From contig NZ_VZRB01000007.1 in NCBI RefSeq assembly GCF_008806595.1, positions 1 to 64,000 on the forward strand: a stretch of 64,000 bases of DNA, read 5' to 3'. A program made the translations under genes and the position numbers. The notes beneath the pieces were generated by a model, which saw nothing but the letters and a program-made list of their open reading frames with translations, was not told where the DNA came from and did not search any database. Positions 42,516 to 62,270 of the stretch are shown here, piece after piece; position 1 is the stretch's first letter, and each line of letters starts with the position of its first letter. This stretch comes from Streptomyces luteolifulvus. GTDB lineage: Bacteria; Actinomycetota; Actinomycetes; Streptomycetales; Streptomycetaceae.

Positions 42516-44189
42516 ATGCCCGCAACGCCCGCACCTCGTACGACGGACTCCCGCGAGGGTGTGGAGTCCGGACCCCGTGCCGTACGCCCCGTGCCGAACG
42601 GGCGCACCGTGCCCGAGGAGGCGATCACACCGCTGATCCGTGGGATCGCCGTCCTGCGGGAACTGACCGAGGCGGACGGAACGCTGAGCCTGAGCGGGCT
42701 GGAGCGCGCCACCGGCCTCGCGCGCTCCACGGTCGACAGGATCACCTCCACGCTCGCCCGCATGGGATACGTCCGACTCGACGGCCGGGATGTGATCCTC
42801 ACCCCGCGTGTGATGGAGCTGGGCAACGCGTACCTGGCCGCACTGCGTCTGCCCGCGCTGCTGAACGCCCACGCGGACGCCCTCGCCGACGAACTGGACG
42901 AGTCGGTGTCCCTGGCGGTCGGCGACGGCGACGGCATCCGTTTCATCCACCAGGCCACCCGGCGCCGCGCGATCTCCCTGCGCTTCCGCATCGGCGACCC
43001 GCTCCCGGCAGAACGCACCGCGCCGGGCCCGCTGTTCGCGAGCGACTGGACGAAGGAGGCGTGGCAGGGCTGGCGGGAGCGCCGGGCGGCGGACCCGGAG
43101 GACCGGACCTTCACGGCCGTACCGCCCCGCGAACACCCGTCACCGGACAAGGACTTCGAACGCCGTGCCGCGCGGGCGCGGAAGGACGGCTGGGCACTGG
43201 ACGACCAGTTGATCGAACCGGGACTGGTGGCGGTCTCCGTGCCCGTACGGGCCCCGGGTACGGGCCGGATCGCCTGCGTGGCAAGCGTGGTGAGCCACAC
43301 GAGCCGCCACACGGCCACCCACCTGCGCGACACAGTTCTGCCCCGCCTGAGGGCGGCGGTGGCGGAGATGGAACGGGAACTGCGCCTGGCGCCACCGGCC
43401 GAACCGGGACCGGCACCGGCGGGCCTGGCGACCTGGACGGGCGCGTCGAAGCAGGAACTGGGCAGGGAGTTCATCGAGTCCCTGGCCCGCGGCCTGACCG
43501 TACTGACGGCTTTCGGCGAGGGGCGGGCACGGCTGACGCTGACGGAGGTGGCCAGAGCGACGGGTCTGGCACGCGCGACGGCCCGCCGGGCGCTGATCAC
43601 CTACGAACACCTGGGCCTGGTGACCGCGACCCCCACGGACCGCACGTTCTCCCTGACCCCCCGGGTCCTCGCCCTGGGCTTCCCCCCTCTCTCCCGCACA
43701 TCACTCCCGAGGATCGCGACGCCCCACCTGACGGACCTGTCCGCGAGGGTGGGCGAGACGGCGGCGCTGGCGGTATTGACGGACTCCGGCGGCTCCGATG
43801 ATTCCGGCGGTTCCGGTTCCGGCGAGGAGATCCAATACACGGCACGCGCGGCAACAGGCCGAGTGATGAGCGTGAACATCCCCATCGGCACGAGACTGCC
43901 GGCACGGGAGACGGCGCTGGGGAGGGTGCTGCTGGGCCTGGATGAGGTACGAACCCCGGGCTACGCCCTGGTCGACCAGGAACGGGAGGAGGGCCTGCGC
44001 GCGATCGCGGTCCCGGTCCGCGACCGCACGGGCAGGGTGACCGCCGCAGCGAACGTGGCCCTGCACGCGGCACGCCGCACACTGCGGGAATGCGTCGAGG
44101 ACATCCTCCCCGAGCTGAAGGCCGCGGCCACCCACATCGAGGCAGACCTCCACATGGCAAGCCGCTTCACCCGGGTCCCCCTGTCCTGA
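42516..44189 (+). CDS. tandem IclR-type transcriptional regulator (two fused copies)
   Basis: At 557 aa this is twice the usual IclR length, and it contains two complete units. Unit 1 has an HTH (TLSLSGLERATGLARSTVDR, ITSTLARMGYVRL) and an effector domain from about residue 100. Unit 2 starts near residue 325 (EFIESLARGLTVLTAFGEGR, LTLTEVARATGLARATARRA) with its own effector domain, interrupted by a Gly/Ser/Asp insert (SGGSDDSGGSGSG). One polypeptide could therefore act as a pseudo-dimer or bind two sites. It may regulate aromatic or central catabolism like PcaR; no enzyme genes are adjacent. It is the last clearly core gene before the accessory region. Confidence 0.85.
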   Translation: MPATPAPRTTDSREGVESGPRAVRPVPNGRTVPEEAITPLIRGIAVLRELTEADGTLSLSGLERATGLARSTVDRITSTLARMGYVRLDGRDVILTPRVMELGNAYLAALRLPALLNAHADALADELDESVSLAVGDGDGIRFIHQATRRRAISLRFRIGDPLPAERTAPGPLFASDWTKEAWQGWRERRAADPEDRTFTAVPPREHPSPDKDFERRAARARKDGWALDDQLIEPGLVAVSVPVRAPGTGRIACVASVVSHTSRHTATHLRDTVLPRLRAAVAEMERELRLAPPAEPGPAPAGLATWTGASKQELGREFIESLARGLTVLTAFGEGRARLTLTEVARATGLARATARRALITYEHLGLVTATPTDRTFSLTPRVLALGFPPLSRTSLPRIATPHLTDLSARVGETAALAVLTDSGGSDDSGGSGSGEEIQYTARAATGRVMSVNIPIGTRLPARETALGRVLLGLDEVRTPGYALVDQEREEGLRAIAVPVRDRTGRVTAAANVALHAARRTLRECVEDILPELKAAATHIEADLHMASRFTRVPLS

Positions 44190-44344
44190 TCCCCACGCCC
44201 ACCACCACTTGGTAGTCGGCGCACTCCTGCAACTGGGCCGGCAGTGGTGCCGGCACGCCGCACGGAGTGGCGAAGTAGGTACCCATGTCGTGAGCAACGA
44301 GAGCGTCGAAGACGGCAGTGGCCGTGGTGGTGTCCTGTTGGACG

Positions 44345-44502
44345 GGACAACCGTCAACCGGGCACTGTCCGCGACACGGACGCCGGTCGAGCGCGGCGTC
44401 GCACGGCTGAAGTCCTGGCGCATCTTCCGCAGATCCCGGTGCAGCCCAAATCGAATGTCGTCGATTGCCGCGGCCGTCCTCACTCCGGAGCGGCAACGCT
44501 GA
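44345..44502 (+). pseudogene. IS5-family transposase C-terminal remnant
   Basis: The segment [20 protein letters not shown], then [20 protein letters not shown], matches the conserved C-terminal end of IS5-type DDE transposases. It contains the catalytic Glu ([12 protein letters not shown]). Everything upstream of it is missing, so only the tail of the element survives. Confidence 0.65.
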
Positions 44503-44764
44503 AACAGCTCAGTGCTTGCTCCTCTGGCGAATCCAACCGAAGGAAAGCCAACTGCGGCAGCGGGCCGAAAAGTTGACCGAGCCGGAAGAGCAGTGGAGCG
44601 CGGACAAGATCAGTAGCGAAATGTTGAGTATTGTTCGAGGTATTCGCCGCAATCCGGGTGCGGCCGACGCAGAAGGGAAACAAGGCGCCCGACCCCAAGA
44701 GGCTTATTCCAATCCGGAACCAATAACCCGAGGGGGAAATTCAGGGCTGCAATTCACAGACTCA

Positions 44765-44796
44765 AGGGCTGGGGCATTCGCGAATGCCCCAGCCCT
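44765..44796. terminator. 32-bp perfect palindromic terminator
   Basis: AGGGCTGGGGCATTCG (44765–44780) is followed directly by its exact reverse complement (44781–44796). It lies 134 bp beyond the stop of the minus-strand LuxR gene and can act in both directions. Confidence 0.75.
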
Positions 44797-44929
44797 CTGC
44801 AGCTTGCTCGTCAAGCAGCGGCAGGCCGCGACCGAGAGAGGACAGCCTGCCCCATAGCGTGGTATATCAAGAAGTCTATTTCTGGACTAGCCGTGCCGAC
44901 GGACAGAACTTCTCCAATCGGTCGACACC

Positions 44930-45703
44930 TCACACAACGAGGAGCCCCGACTCTATGGCCCGAACAACCGCAAGAGTCCGATTTGGGCAGTTGAGCTTGG
45001 CCAAAATGATGCCGACCGTGCGCTTAACTCCATGCTCAGATATACTCAGCGATCGAGCGACTTGTCGGTTACTCAGCCCCTCGGCAATCAGGCGCAGCAC
45101 CTGGTGTTCACGTGCCGTCAGTGAAATCATCGACGCGCGCTTCGAGGTGGTGTCATCACTGGCCTGGTCGGACACCGTCACGGACCGTCGCGCCAGGGTC
45201 GCCGACACATGAAATCGTCCGGCCTTCACGTCGACGATCGCTTCGCGCAGGGACTCGGGGCAGAGAACTGCCCAGTCCAGGAAACCGTTTGCATGATCGG
45301 CCCAGGATTGCTCAACAACGTCTGCTGAATCCACCAGGATCAGTACCTGTGTGTTCTGGATGCGCAGCTTTTCAGCGATCTCGCCAGGTACAGACCCCAA
45401 AGCATTGCTGTCTGAAATGACCAGCCAGCCGTTGCAGAATGTCGAGAGATCTTCGGTATCCGTGACGGATTGAACTGTCAACTGGATGTCGAGCGAACGA
45501 AGCATTCCCTCGATACTGTATCGACGAATGTCGTCTTCGATTATCAGTGCTATCCCAGTCTGTAACAGGGATCGTCCAGCCTGCAGGGAGGCTCGTCCGC
45601 CAGATATGTCAGGCGCCAAGTCGCCTATCCGGCTGCTGTAGTTTTCTTGATTTTCACTGCTCGAAACCGGTTGCCAAGTTAACCTGCTCTTCACGCTGCC
45701 CAT
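44930..45703 (-). CDS. LuxR-type regulator with atypical receiver domain, TTA codons
   Basis: This is a 257-aa NarL/LuxR-like regulator. The N-terminal ~50 residues are unstructured. A degenerate receiver follows: IALIIEDDIRRYSIEGMLRS supplies the acidic pair and VISDSNAL the candidate phospho-Asp. The conserved Lys of the last strand is absent (VLCPESL). The C-terminal HTH is complete (SLTAREHQVLRLIAEGLSNR, SISEHGVKRTVGIILAKL). Codons 8 and 47 are TTA, so translation should depend on the bldA tRNA. GC is lower than in the neighbours. It is probably the cluster-situated regulator of the adjacent PKS genes. The start region is tandemly duplicated. Confidence 0.8.
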   Translation of the reverse strand: MGSVKSRLTWQPVSSSENQENYSSRIGDLAPDISGGRASLQAGRSLLQTGIALIIEDDIRRYSIEGMLRSLDIQLTVQSVTDTEDLSTFCNGWLVISDSNALGSVPGEIAEKLRIQNTQVLILVDSADVVEQSWADHANGFLDWAVLCPESLREAIVDVKAGRFHVSATLARRSVTVSDQASDDTTSKRASMISLTAREHQVLRLIAEGLSNRQVARSLSISEHGVKRTVGIILAKLNCPNRTLAVVRAIESGLLVV

Positions 45704-45744
45704 ATCAGCGATCCCCCGTTGCCCATATCAGTGGTCCCCCCGTT
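45698..45744. repeat. tandem duplication of the luxR translation start region
   Basis: Two adjacent 23/24-bp copies lie at 45698–45720 and 45721–45744. On the minus strand each contains a G-run ribosome site, eight bases, and ATGGGC. The downstream copy starts luxR. The upstream copy starts an 11-codon frame (MGNGGSLIWAA) that ends across the luxR start. Confidence 0.75.
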
Positions 45745-45888
45745 TCCTCACACTGAAATCTGGAAGGTTCGACTCCTGATAGATGAGCATGGCACGGAGT
45801 GACAGGAACTGTCCACCCCGAACTGGCCACCACGCTCGATCGACAAGGGCATCTCTGAAGAAAAATTTCAAGTAAAATTTCGCACAGG

Positions 45889-46228
45889 CCCGCGGAACTG
45901 TTTGCCACGTTCGATGACCCCGGCCTGATCGCGGATGCCGGGTTCATCCCGACGATCCGGTTGGCCGAGCGGTGCGCTGCGGATGGACTCCGACGGCCAT
46001 CAGAACTTGACGATCCGTTCGGCCGCTACGTGCTCACCACCTTCGTCAAGGGCACCAGCATGGGCCTGTACGAGGCGGCCAAGCACATCCCCTGGGTGGC
46101 CGGGCGGCGAGTACAGCACGCACGGACTCGGCATCGAACCCGACTTGTACGACCCGAAGCTCGACGTCGACTTCATCCTGCTGCGCGAAGGGGATCCGAA
46201 CGTCGTCGGCTCGGACCAGGCCGCGTGA
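45889..46228 (+). pseudogene. IS1380-like remnant fused to an unidentified frameshifted fragment
   Basis: The first ~30 codons read FATFDDPGLIADAGFIPTIR LAERC, resembling the N-terminus of IS1380-type transposases. The frame continues into an unrelated piece (PFGRYVLTTFVKGTSMGLYE AAKHIPWVAG). After a frameshift near 46110 that piece continues as GLGIEPDLYDPKLDVDFILL to a stop at 46228. The second part looks like a genuine protein relic that I do not recognise. No intact gene lies in 45745–46268; this is recombination debris at the cluster edge. Confidence 0.5.
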
Positions 46229-46268
46229 TGCCGGGTGCGCCCGCGGGGACGACGCGGGCGCCGAGTTG

Positions 46269-48350
46269 TCAGCGGGGCTGGACGGTGATGGTGCAGAGGC
46301 GCTTGGTGGCCCGGGTCAGGGCTACGTACAAGTCCTTTTCCCCACCGGGGCGGGCCGTGATGATTTCCTCGGGGCCCAGGACGACGACCCCGTCGAATTC
46401 CAGGCCGCGTGCTTCGGACGCCGGCACGATGCGTGCGTGGCGAGCGATGCCCTGGGCCATAAGCTCGCTCACCCTGGTGTCCGCGCAGATCACTCCCAGA
46501 AGCTCGCCCGGGTGCGCGGTGCTCTGGGCGCGGAGTTCCTGGACGACGGCGGTGACCAACCCGTCCGGAGGTGTGGTCACGGTGCGAGGGCTCTCACCGC
46601 TTCGCAGTGACCGTGTGGGGTTCTGGTCCGGAGCGATCCGCGCGAGCAGGTCACGGACGCTCTCCAGGATCTCCTGCGTGGTGCGGTAACTGACGGTCAG
46701 GTTGTGCAGTTTGAACCGCGGTCCGAGGTGGGGGCTCAGTGCTTCCTTCCAGTCGCGTGCTGTAGCGACGGGGCCTGCCTGGGCGAAGTCACCCACCAGC
46801 GTCATCGCTCTTGCCGGGCAGCGGCGGACGATCATCCGCCACTGCATGGCGGTCAGTTCCTGCGCCTCGTCGACGACGACGTGCCCGTAGGTCCGCTCAG
46901 GGGGGCCGTCGACCAGGTTCGCCGCCTCGTCCAGCAACGGCACATCGGCATCGGTCCACGGGTCGTCCGGACCGCGCAGCAGAAGGGACCGCTCCTGCGT
47001 GGTCAGGCGGGGCAGGCGCTCGGCGAGAGCGCCGGCGTCCGTCAGGAGCGCCTTGACGAGGTCACCGGGTACCAGCCGTGGCCACAACACCTCGACCGCT
47101 AGGTCGACGTCGGCGTCGTCGAGCAGATCGGCTCGGATGGCGTCCAGGTCCAGCTCGTGGACCGGCCCCGGGTCGGCCGCACCCTCGGCACGGCGCTGGG
47201 CGACTCCCGTGAACCGGTCGAGGTTCAGGCCCGTCATCCTTTCGGCATCGGCGTCGATCTGCTCCAGAAGGTCGCCCATGTCTCGTTGCATCGCGTCGGT
47301 GACCGCGTCGACCATGAGCTCTTTGAACACCTGGCGCGCGGGGTTGTGCCCCGATACGGCTGCCAAGGCGGCATCGCGTGCCGTGGCGACTTCCTCGCCG
47401 GAAAGGTGAACCAGTTCCTGTCCGACCCGCACGGTGAAGTCACCGGCGGGGGCTTGGTGGACGCGCAGCAGGCAGGCCAGGGCGTCGGCGAGGTCGGACC
47501 TTCCCTTGAGACGCGCCGTGTCGAACGGGCCCACCGTGTCCGTGGACACTCCGGCCAGTTCCCGGCAGGTCGCCAGAACGACGTCGTTCTCTCCGAGCGA
47601 GGGAAGGACCTGGGAGATGTAGTCGAGGAAGCGGGCGTTCGGGCCCACCACCAGGACACCCTCCTCCGTGGCGCGCGGAAACGCGTACAGGACATAGGCC
47701 GCCCGGTGCAGGGCGACCACCGTCTTGCCGGTGCCGGGTCCGCCCTGCACCACGGTCACGCCGCGGTGGGCGGAGCGGACGATCTCGTCCTGCTCGGCCT
47801 GCAGCGTCGCGACGGCCGCGTGCATCCTGCCCGTACGCCGTGCCGACAGAGCCTCGGTCAACGGGCCGTCCCCCACGACGTCCTCGTCGGTCGGGGCGGT
47901 CCCGTCCAGCAGTTCGTCGCTCACCGAGACGACCGTGCGCTCCTCGAGGCGCAGGTGCCGGCGGCGCCGCAGGTCCATCGGATGGACCGGTGTCGCCTCG
48001 TAGAAGGGCCGCGCCGCGTTCGCGCGCCAGTCCACGAGCAGAGGCAGGTCATCCTCCTCCGTGTGCAGTCCGATCCGCCCGATGCGCAGGGCCGTGCCGT
48101 CCGACCAGTCGATGCGCCCGAAGACCAGCCCCTTTTCGGCGCCCTCCAGCCGTCCGATTTCCTTGGCCAGACGCTCGGCGGCGTTTTCTCTCTCGTATGC
48201 CTCACCGGCGCTGTCCGCCGGGGCCTTCAACACATTCGCTCGATTTGCTCGCGCCTCGGAAAGCCGCTCGGTGAGCAACTCATACAAGGAGGACACATAA
48301 TCCTGCTCCAATTCAACCGCACGCACGGCGGGATCATTGGTTTTCGACAA
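46269..48350 (-). CDS. helR: HelD/HelR-like RNA polymerase-associated helicase
   Basis: This 693-aa superfamily-1 helicase-like ATPase resembles actinobacterial HelR/HelD, which removes bound RNA polymerase from DNA. Streptomyces HelR protects RNAP from rifamycins. An N-terminal antiparallel coiled coil (LEQDYVSSLYELLTERLSEA onward) precedes Walker A VVQGGPGTGKTVVALHRAAY. Walker B is GHVVVDEAQELTAMQW, and C-terminal helicase motifs include LTVSYRTTQEILESV and KDLYVALTRATKRL. AAGGAAGGAGA precedes the start. It lies 81 bp downstream of an MFS exporter gene on the same strand, so both probably share the promoter at 50.05 kb. In a PKS cluster this suggests self-resistance to an RNAP-directed product, an inference. 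Confidence 0.85.
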   Translation of the reverse strand: MSKTNDPAVRAVELEQDYVSSLYELLTERLSEARANRANVLKAPADSAGEAYERENAAERLAKEIGRLEGAEKGLVFGRIDWSDGTALRIGRIGLHTEEDDLPLLVDWRANAARPFYEATPVHPMDLRRRRHLRLEERTVVSVSDELLDGTAPTDEDVVGDGPLTEALSARRTGRMHAAVATLQAEQDEIVRSAHRGVTVVQGGPGTGKTVVALHRAAYVLYAFPRATEEGVLVVGPNARFLDYISQVLPSLGENDVVLATCRELAGVSTDTVGPFDTARLKGRSDLADALACLLRVHQAPAGDFTVRVGQELVHLSGEEVATARDAALAAVSGHNPARQVFKELMVDAVTDAMQRDMGDLLEQIDADAERMTGLNLDRFTGVAQRRAEGAADPGPVHELDLDAIRADLLDDADVDLAVEVLWPRLVPGDLVKALLTDAGALAERLPRLTTQERSLLLRGPDDPWTDADVPLLDEAANLVDGPPERTYGHVVVDEAQELTAMQWRMIVRRCPARAMTLVGDFAQAGPVATARDWKEALSPHLGPRFKLHNLTVSYRTTQEILESVRDLLARIAPDQNPTRSLRSGESPRTVTTPPDGLVTAVVQELRAQSTAHPGELLGVICADTRVSELMAQGIARHARIVPASEARGLEFDGVVVLGPEEIITARPGGEKDLYVALTRATKRLCTITVQPR

Positions 48351-48431
48351 CAGGGGTCTCCTTCCTTATGGGCGAGCCCGCCCTTGGATGCCGGCGGCGA
48401 TGTTTTGCCACGCTCGGGAAAATGGGGAAGA

Positions 48432-50000
48432 TCAGGAGAGGCGACCGGCGCGGGCCTCTTCGTGGTCCGGCACCGGTGTCGGGCTCTTCTTCTTTCCGGC
48501 AGCAGGCAAGGTGATCAGCAGCACGGCTGCTCCGAGGAGTGCGATGGCCGCGATCCAGCCCGCGCCGACGTGCATGGCATGGATGAACGCGTCATCGGCA
48601 GCCTGCGCAAGAGAGGGCCGGTGGACAGTGGTGGCGACGTGGCGGGCCTGTTCGGCGGAGACTCGCGCCTGATCCTGCACCGCACCTGATGCACCCTCCA
48701 GCGAAGGTTCGATCGCACGTCGGTACGTGATCGACATGATCGTGCCGCCTACTGCGATTCCGATCACGCTGCCGGTTTGTCGCACGGTGTTGGTGACGGC
48801 CGATCCGGCACCGGCCTGTTCCAACGGCAGGTCGCTGATCAATGCGGCCGTAACGGGGCCGATCACCATGCCGACCGAGAAACCCTGTACCAACAACAGG
48901 ATCTCGATCCAGACCAGTGGAGTGTGGAGTCCGAGGAACCCGTACCCACCCATGGTCAGCGCAGCCACGGTCAGCGCCGGCACGGTCACAAGGCGCAGCG
49001 GCAGATGGCGAACCAGGCGCGAGGCAAGGGGCGCCCCCGCGAGCGCGCCGACTGCGGTCGGGATATTGGCCAAGCCCGCCCTCATCGGCGAAAATCCGAG
49101 CGCGCCCTGCAGGTAGAACGCGTTATAGAAGGTGATGGCGGCCACACCGAAGAGCAGCAGTCCGAGCGCCACATTGCCGCCACCGAATGTGCGTTGCGCG
49201 AACAGTCGCGGATCAAAGCTGGGCGCCTTGAGGCGCAGTTCGACGAGTACGAAAACGGCCAGCAGAACCAGACCGACAACGATCGGCACCCAAACGTCGG
49301 TACGACTCCACGCTGCCACCTGCCCCGCGCGGATCAGCCCGTAGGCCAACGCCACGAGCCCACTGATCGACAGCAACATTCCAGCGGGGTCCAGTGGTCG
49401 CCGAGTGGGGCTGCGGAAATTCGGAACCAGCACGGCGAGCCCGATCAACGCCAATGCCGCGACCGGAACATTGATCAGAAAGACCGAGCCCCACCAGAAA
49501 TGATCGAGCAGGAACCCCGCCAGCACCGGGCCGGCGGCCATGCCGACACCGGCCGACGTCGAGAAAATGCCGATTGCGGCAGCCCGCGCGGGGCCGGTGA
49601 AGGTCCACATAAGGATGGCCATCATGGCGGGCGTGATCAGCGCGCTGCCCACACCCATCGCAGCTCGAGCTGCAATCAGCTGGCCCGCGTCGCTTGCGTA
49701 CGCCGCCCACAGCGAAGACCCGGCGAAGATCACCAACCCACTGGAGAACACAGTCCGGTGACCGAACCGATCGCCCAATGCTCCTGCGGTGAACATCAAT
49801 GTGGCGAAGGCCAGAGTGTACGCACCGGTCGCCCATTGCAGCTGACCGGGATCGGCCCCCAGTCCACGGACCGGGTCCGCGAGGGTCTCCAGCGTGGTAC
49901 TCAGGACGGTATTTTCTATCCAAATCAGCAGTGAACACAGCATAAGAATGGCAAGAATCAACTGCTGCCCGGACTTCGGCAGCCTTGGAGGCACGGTCAT
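48432..50000 (-). CDS. MFS transporter, DHA2 drug exporter family (cluster exporter)
   Basis: This is a 522-aa permease with 14 helices. TM1 has IENTVLSTTLETLADPVRGL, a motif-D1-like segment. Motif A is AGALGDRFGHRTVFSSGLVI, and the antiporter motif in TM5 lies around STSAGVGMAAGPVLAGFLLD. It ends in a basic/acidic tail (KKKSPTPVPDHEEARAG). ATG 50000 is the start; an upstream in-frame extension to 50144 crosses the promoter and is unlikely. It precedes helR and follows the PKS genes, so it is a candidate exporter of the polyketide. Confidence 0.88.
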   Translation of the reverse strand: MTVPPRLPKSGQQLILAILMLCSLLIWIENTVLSTTLETLADPVRGLGADPGQLQWATGAYTLAFATLMFTAGALGDRFGHRTVFSSGLVIFAGSSLWAAYASDAGQLIAARAAMGVGSALITPAMMAILMWTFTGPARAAAIGIFSTSAGVGMAAGPVLAGFLLDHFWWGSVFLINVPVAALALIGLAVLVPNFRSPTRRPLDPAGMLLSISGLVALAYGLIRAGQVAAWSRTDVWVPIVVGLVLLAVFVLVELRLKAPSFDPRLFAQRTFGGGNVALGLLLFGVAAITFYNAFYLQGALGFSPMRAGLANIPTAVGALAGAPLASRLVRHLPLRLVTVPALTVAALTMGGYGFLGLHTPLVWIEILLLVQGFSVGMVIGPVTAALISDLPLEQAGAGSAVTNTVRQTGSVIGIAVGGTIMSITYRRAIEPSLEGASGAVQDQARVSAEQARHVATTVHRPSLAQAADDAFIHAMHVGAGWIAAIALLGAAVLLITLPAAGKKKSPTPVPDHEEARAGRLS

Positions 50001-50042
50001 GAACACCTTCGGATATCGATGAACGGGACCTTGACCGAGTGG

Positions 50043-50071
50043 AATATAAGCAAGCACCACAACGCTGTCAA
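50043..50071 (-). promoter_or_regulatory. consensus housekeeping promoter for MFS–helR
   Basis: On the minus strand TTGACA (complement of 50066–50071), a 17-bp spacer and TATATT (complement of 50043–50048) form a near-ideal sigma-70/HrdB promoter, unusually perfect for Streptomyces. Transcription would start about 35 bp before the MFS ATG. Confidence 0.8.
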
Positions 50072-50081
50072 GCTTGGAGTT

Positions 50082-50169
50082 TCTCGCCAAAACTATTGCG
50101 ACCGAACGAACTATATGCCTCTGCCAGATTTGCGAACTGAGCATTTTTGTGCCTCTGGCGGATTTGCGA
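50082..50169. repeat. direct repeats upstream of the MFS–helR promoter
   Basis: TGCCTCTGCCAGATTTGCGA (50116–50135) and TGCCTCTGGCGGATTTGCGA (50150–50169) match at 18 of 20 bases with a 34-bp period. A weaker relative, TCTCGCCAAAACTATTGCGA, lies one further period away at 50082–50101, just upstream of the −35. This looks like an array of regulator-binding sites. Confidence 0.55.
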
Positions 50170-50210
50170 GTCGAAGGAATTCACTCCCGGAGGGTTGCGG
50201 CGAGAAAGCA

Positions 50211-50693
50211 CTACGGCACGACCGCCCGCATGATGAGGTCCGCCGCTCGCTCCGCCGTCGTCTCACCATGGTTGTCGATGACGAGGTCGGGGGTGCGGGG
50301 GAACTCCGCGCGGGTGTCGACCCCGACGACACCGCGCAGAGCCCCGGCGTCCGTCCCTTCGGGGCCGTAGAACGCGGCGCGGCCCTCGCGTGTGCGCAGC
50401 TCCTCGATCGGTGCCCGCAGCCAGACCTCGACATAGCCGGAGGTATGGCGGCGGTCCAGCAGTCCCAGTGAGCAGCAGGCGGTGAGCAGCATGTGCGTGA
50501 GACACTCAGCCAGGCCCAGCGCCGTGGTCGCCTCGGCCGCGCTCAGCGCGCCGCGGTCGGCGAGGAGGTCGAACAGACGGAGTCGGACGGCCGTTGCCAG
50601 GACCTTGGTTCTGCGAAAGCCGTCAAGGAGGTCCAGCAGGGCCGCGGGGGTGTTGCCTGAACTGTCGTTCTGAGGGTTCCCGGTTTGCCTCAC
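50211..50693 (-). pseudogene. chimeric ORF: O-methyltransferase N-terminus joined to APS-kinase C-terminus
   Basis: The ORF is 160 aa. Residues ~15–80 match the dimerisation/winged-helix part of small-molecule O-methyltransferases (ALLDLLDGFRRTKVLATAVR, then CCSLGLLDRR). From about residue 83 it becomes the C-terminal end of an adenylylsulfate-kinase-type protein (GYVEVWLRAPIEELRTREGR, VVGVDTRAEFPRTPDLVIDN). Neither catalytic half is complete: there is no SAM-binding domain and no kinase P-loop. The frame is open, has a good GGAGGGCGA ribosome site before GTG 50693, and overlaps the upstream small ORF by GTGA, so it is probably translated. It is either a deletion scar or a repurposed small protein. 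Confidence 0.7.
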
Positions 50694-50910
50694 TCGCCCT
50701 CCACGGTTCCGTGGTCTGTCTGGTGTTGCAGGTCGGCGCCACCCGGCCGGACCGCCGATGCGGGGTCGTGTCCCAAGTAGCGGTGGACCGCGTGAACGTC
50801 GTCGAATGCTCGGCGCAGGCGCCCGAGTACGCCCCGCGGGCGGCCGGGCTTGTCCAGGGCTGTCATGTGTCGTCGTTTGTCCTCGTTCCTCGAATCCGAC
50901 GGTTCGGACA

Positions 50911-50911
<1 letters not shown>
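50690..50911 (-). CDS. small basic hypothetical protein coupled to the PKS gene
   Basis: The ORF is 73 aa. Its ATG (50911) overlaps the PKS stop as TGATG, and its stop overlaps the next ORF's start as GTGA, so it is embedded in a tightly coupled operon. The N-terminus is charged (SEPSDSRNEDKRRH), the middle basic and helical (GVLGRLRRAFDDVHAVHRYL), and the end polar. An internal ATG at 50866 gives 58 aa. There is no membrane segment or recognisable domain, and its function is unknown. Confidence 0.6.
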
Positions 50912-62268
<11,357 letters not shown>

Positions 62269-62270
62269 GT

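Larger units (their letters stand above)
44190..44929. other. 740-bp scar region with transposase remnants
   Basis: There is no intact gene here. It contains the IS5-like remnant and the palindromic terminator listed separately. On the minus strand at about 44210–44340 a frame reads [20 protein letters not shown], which looks like a real protein fragment (possibly a thiamin-diphosphate decarboxylase N-terminus) but is too short to assign. GC content falls noticeably from ~44.5 kb. Confidence 0.6.
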
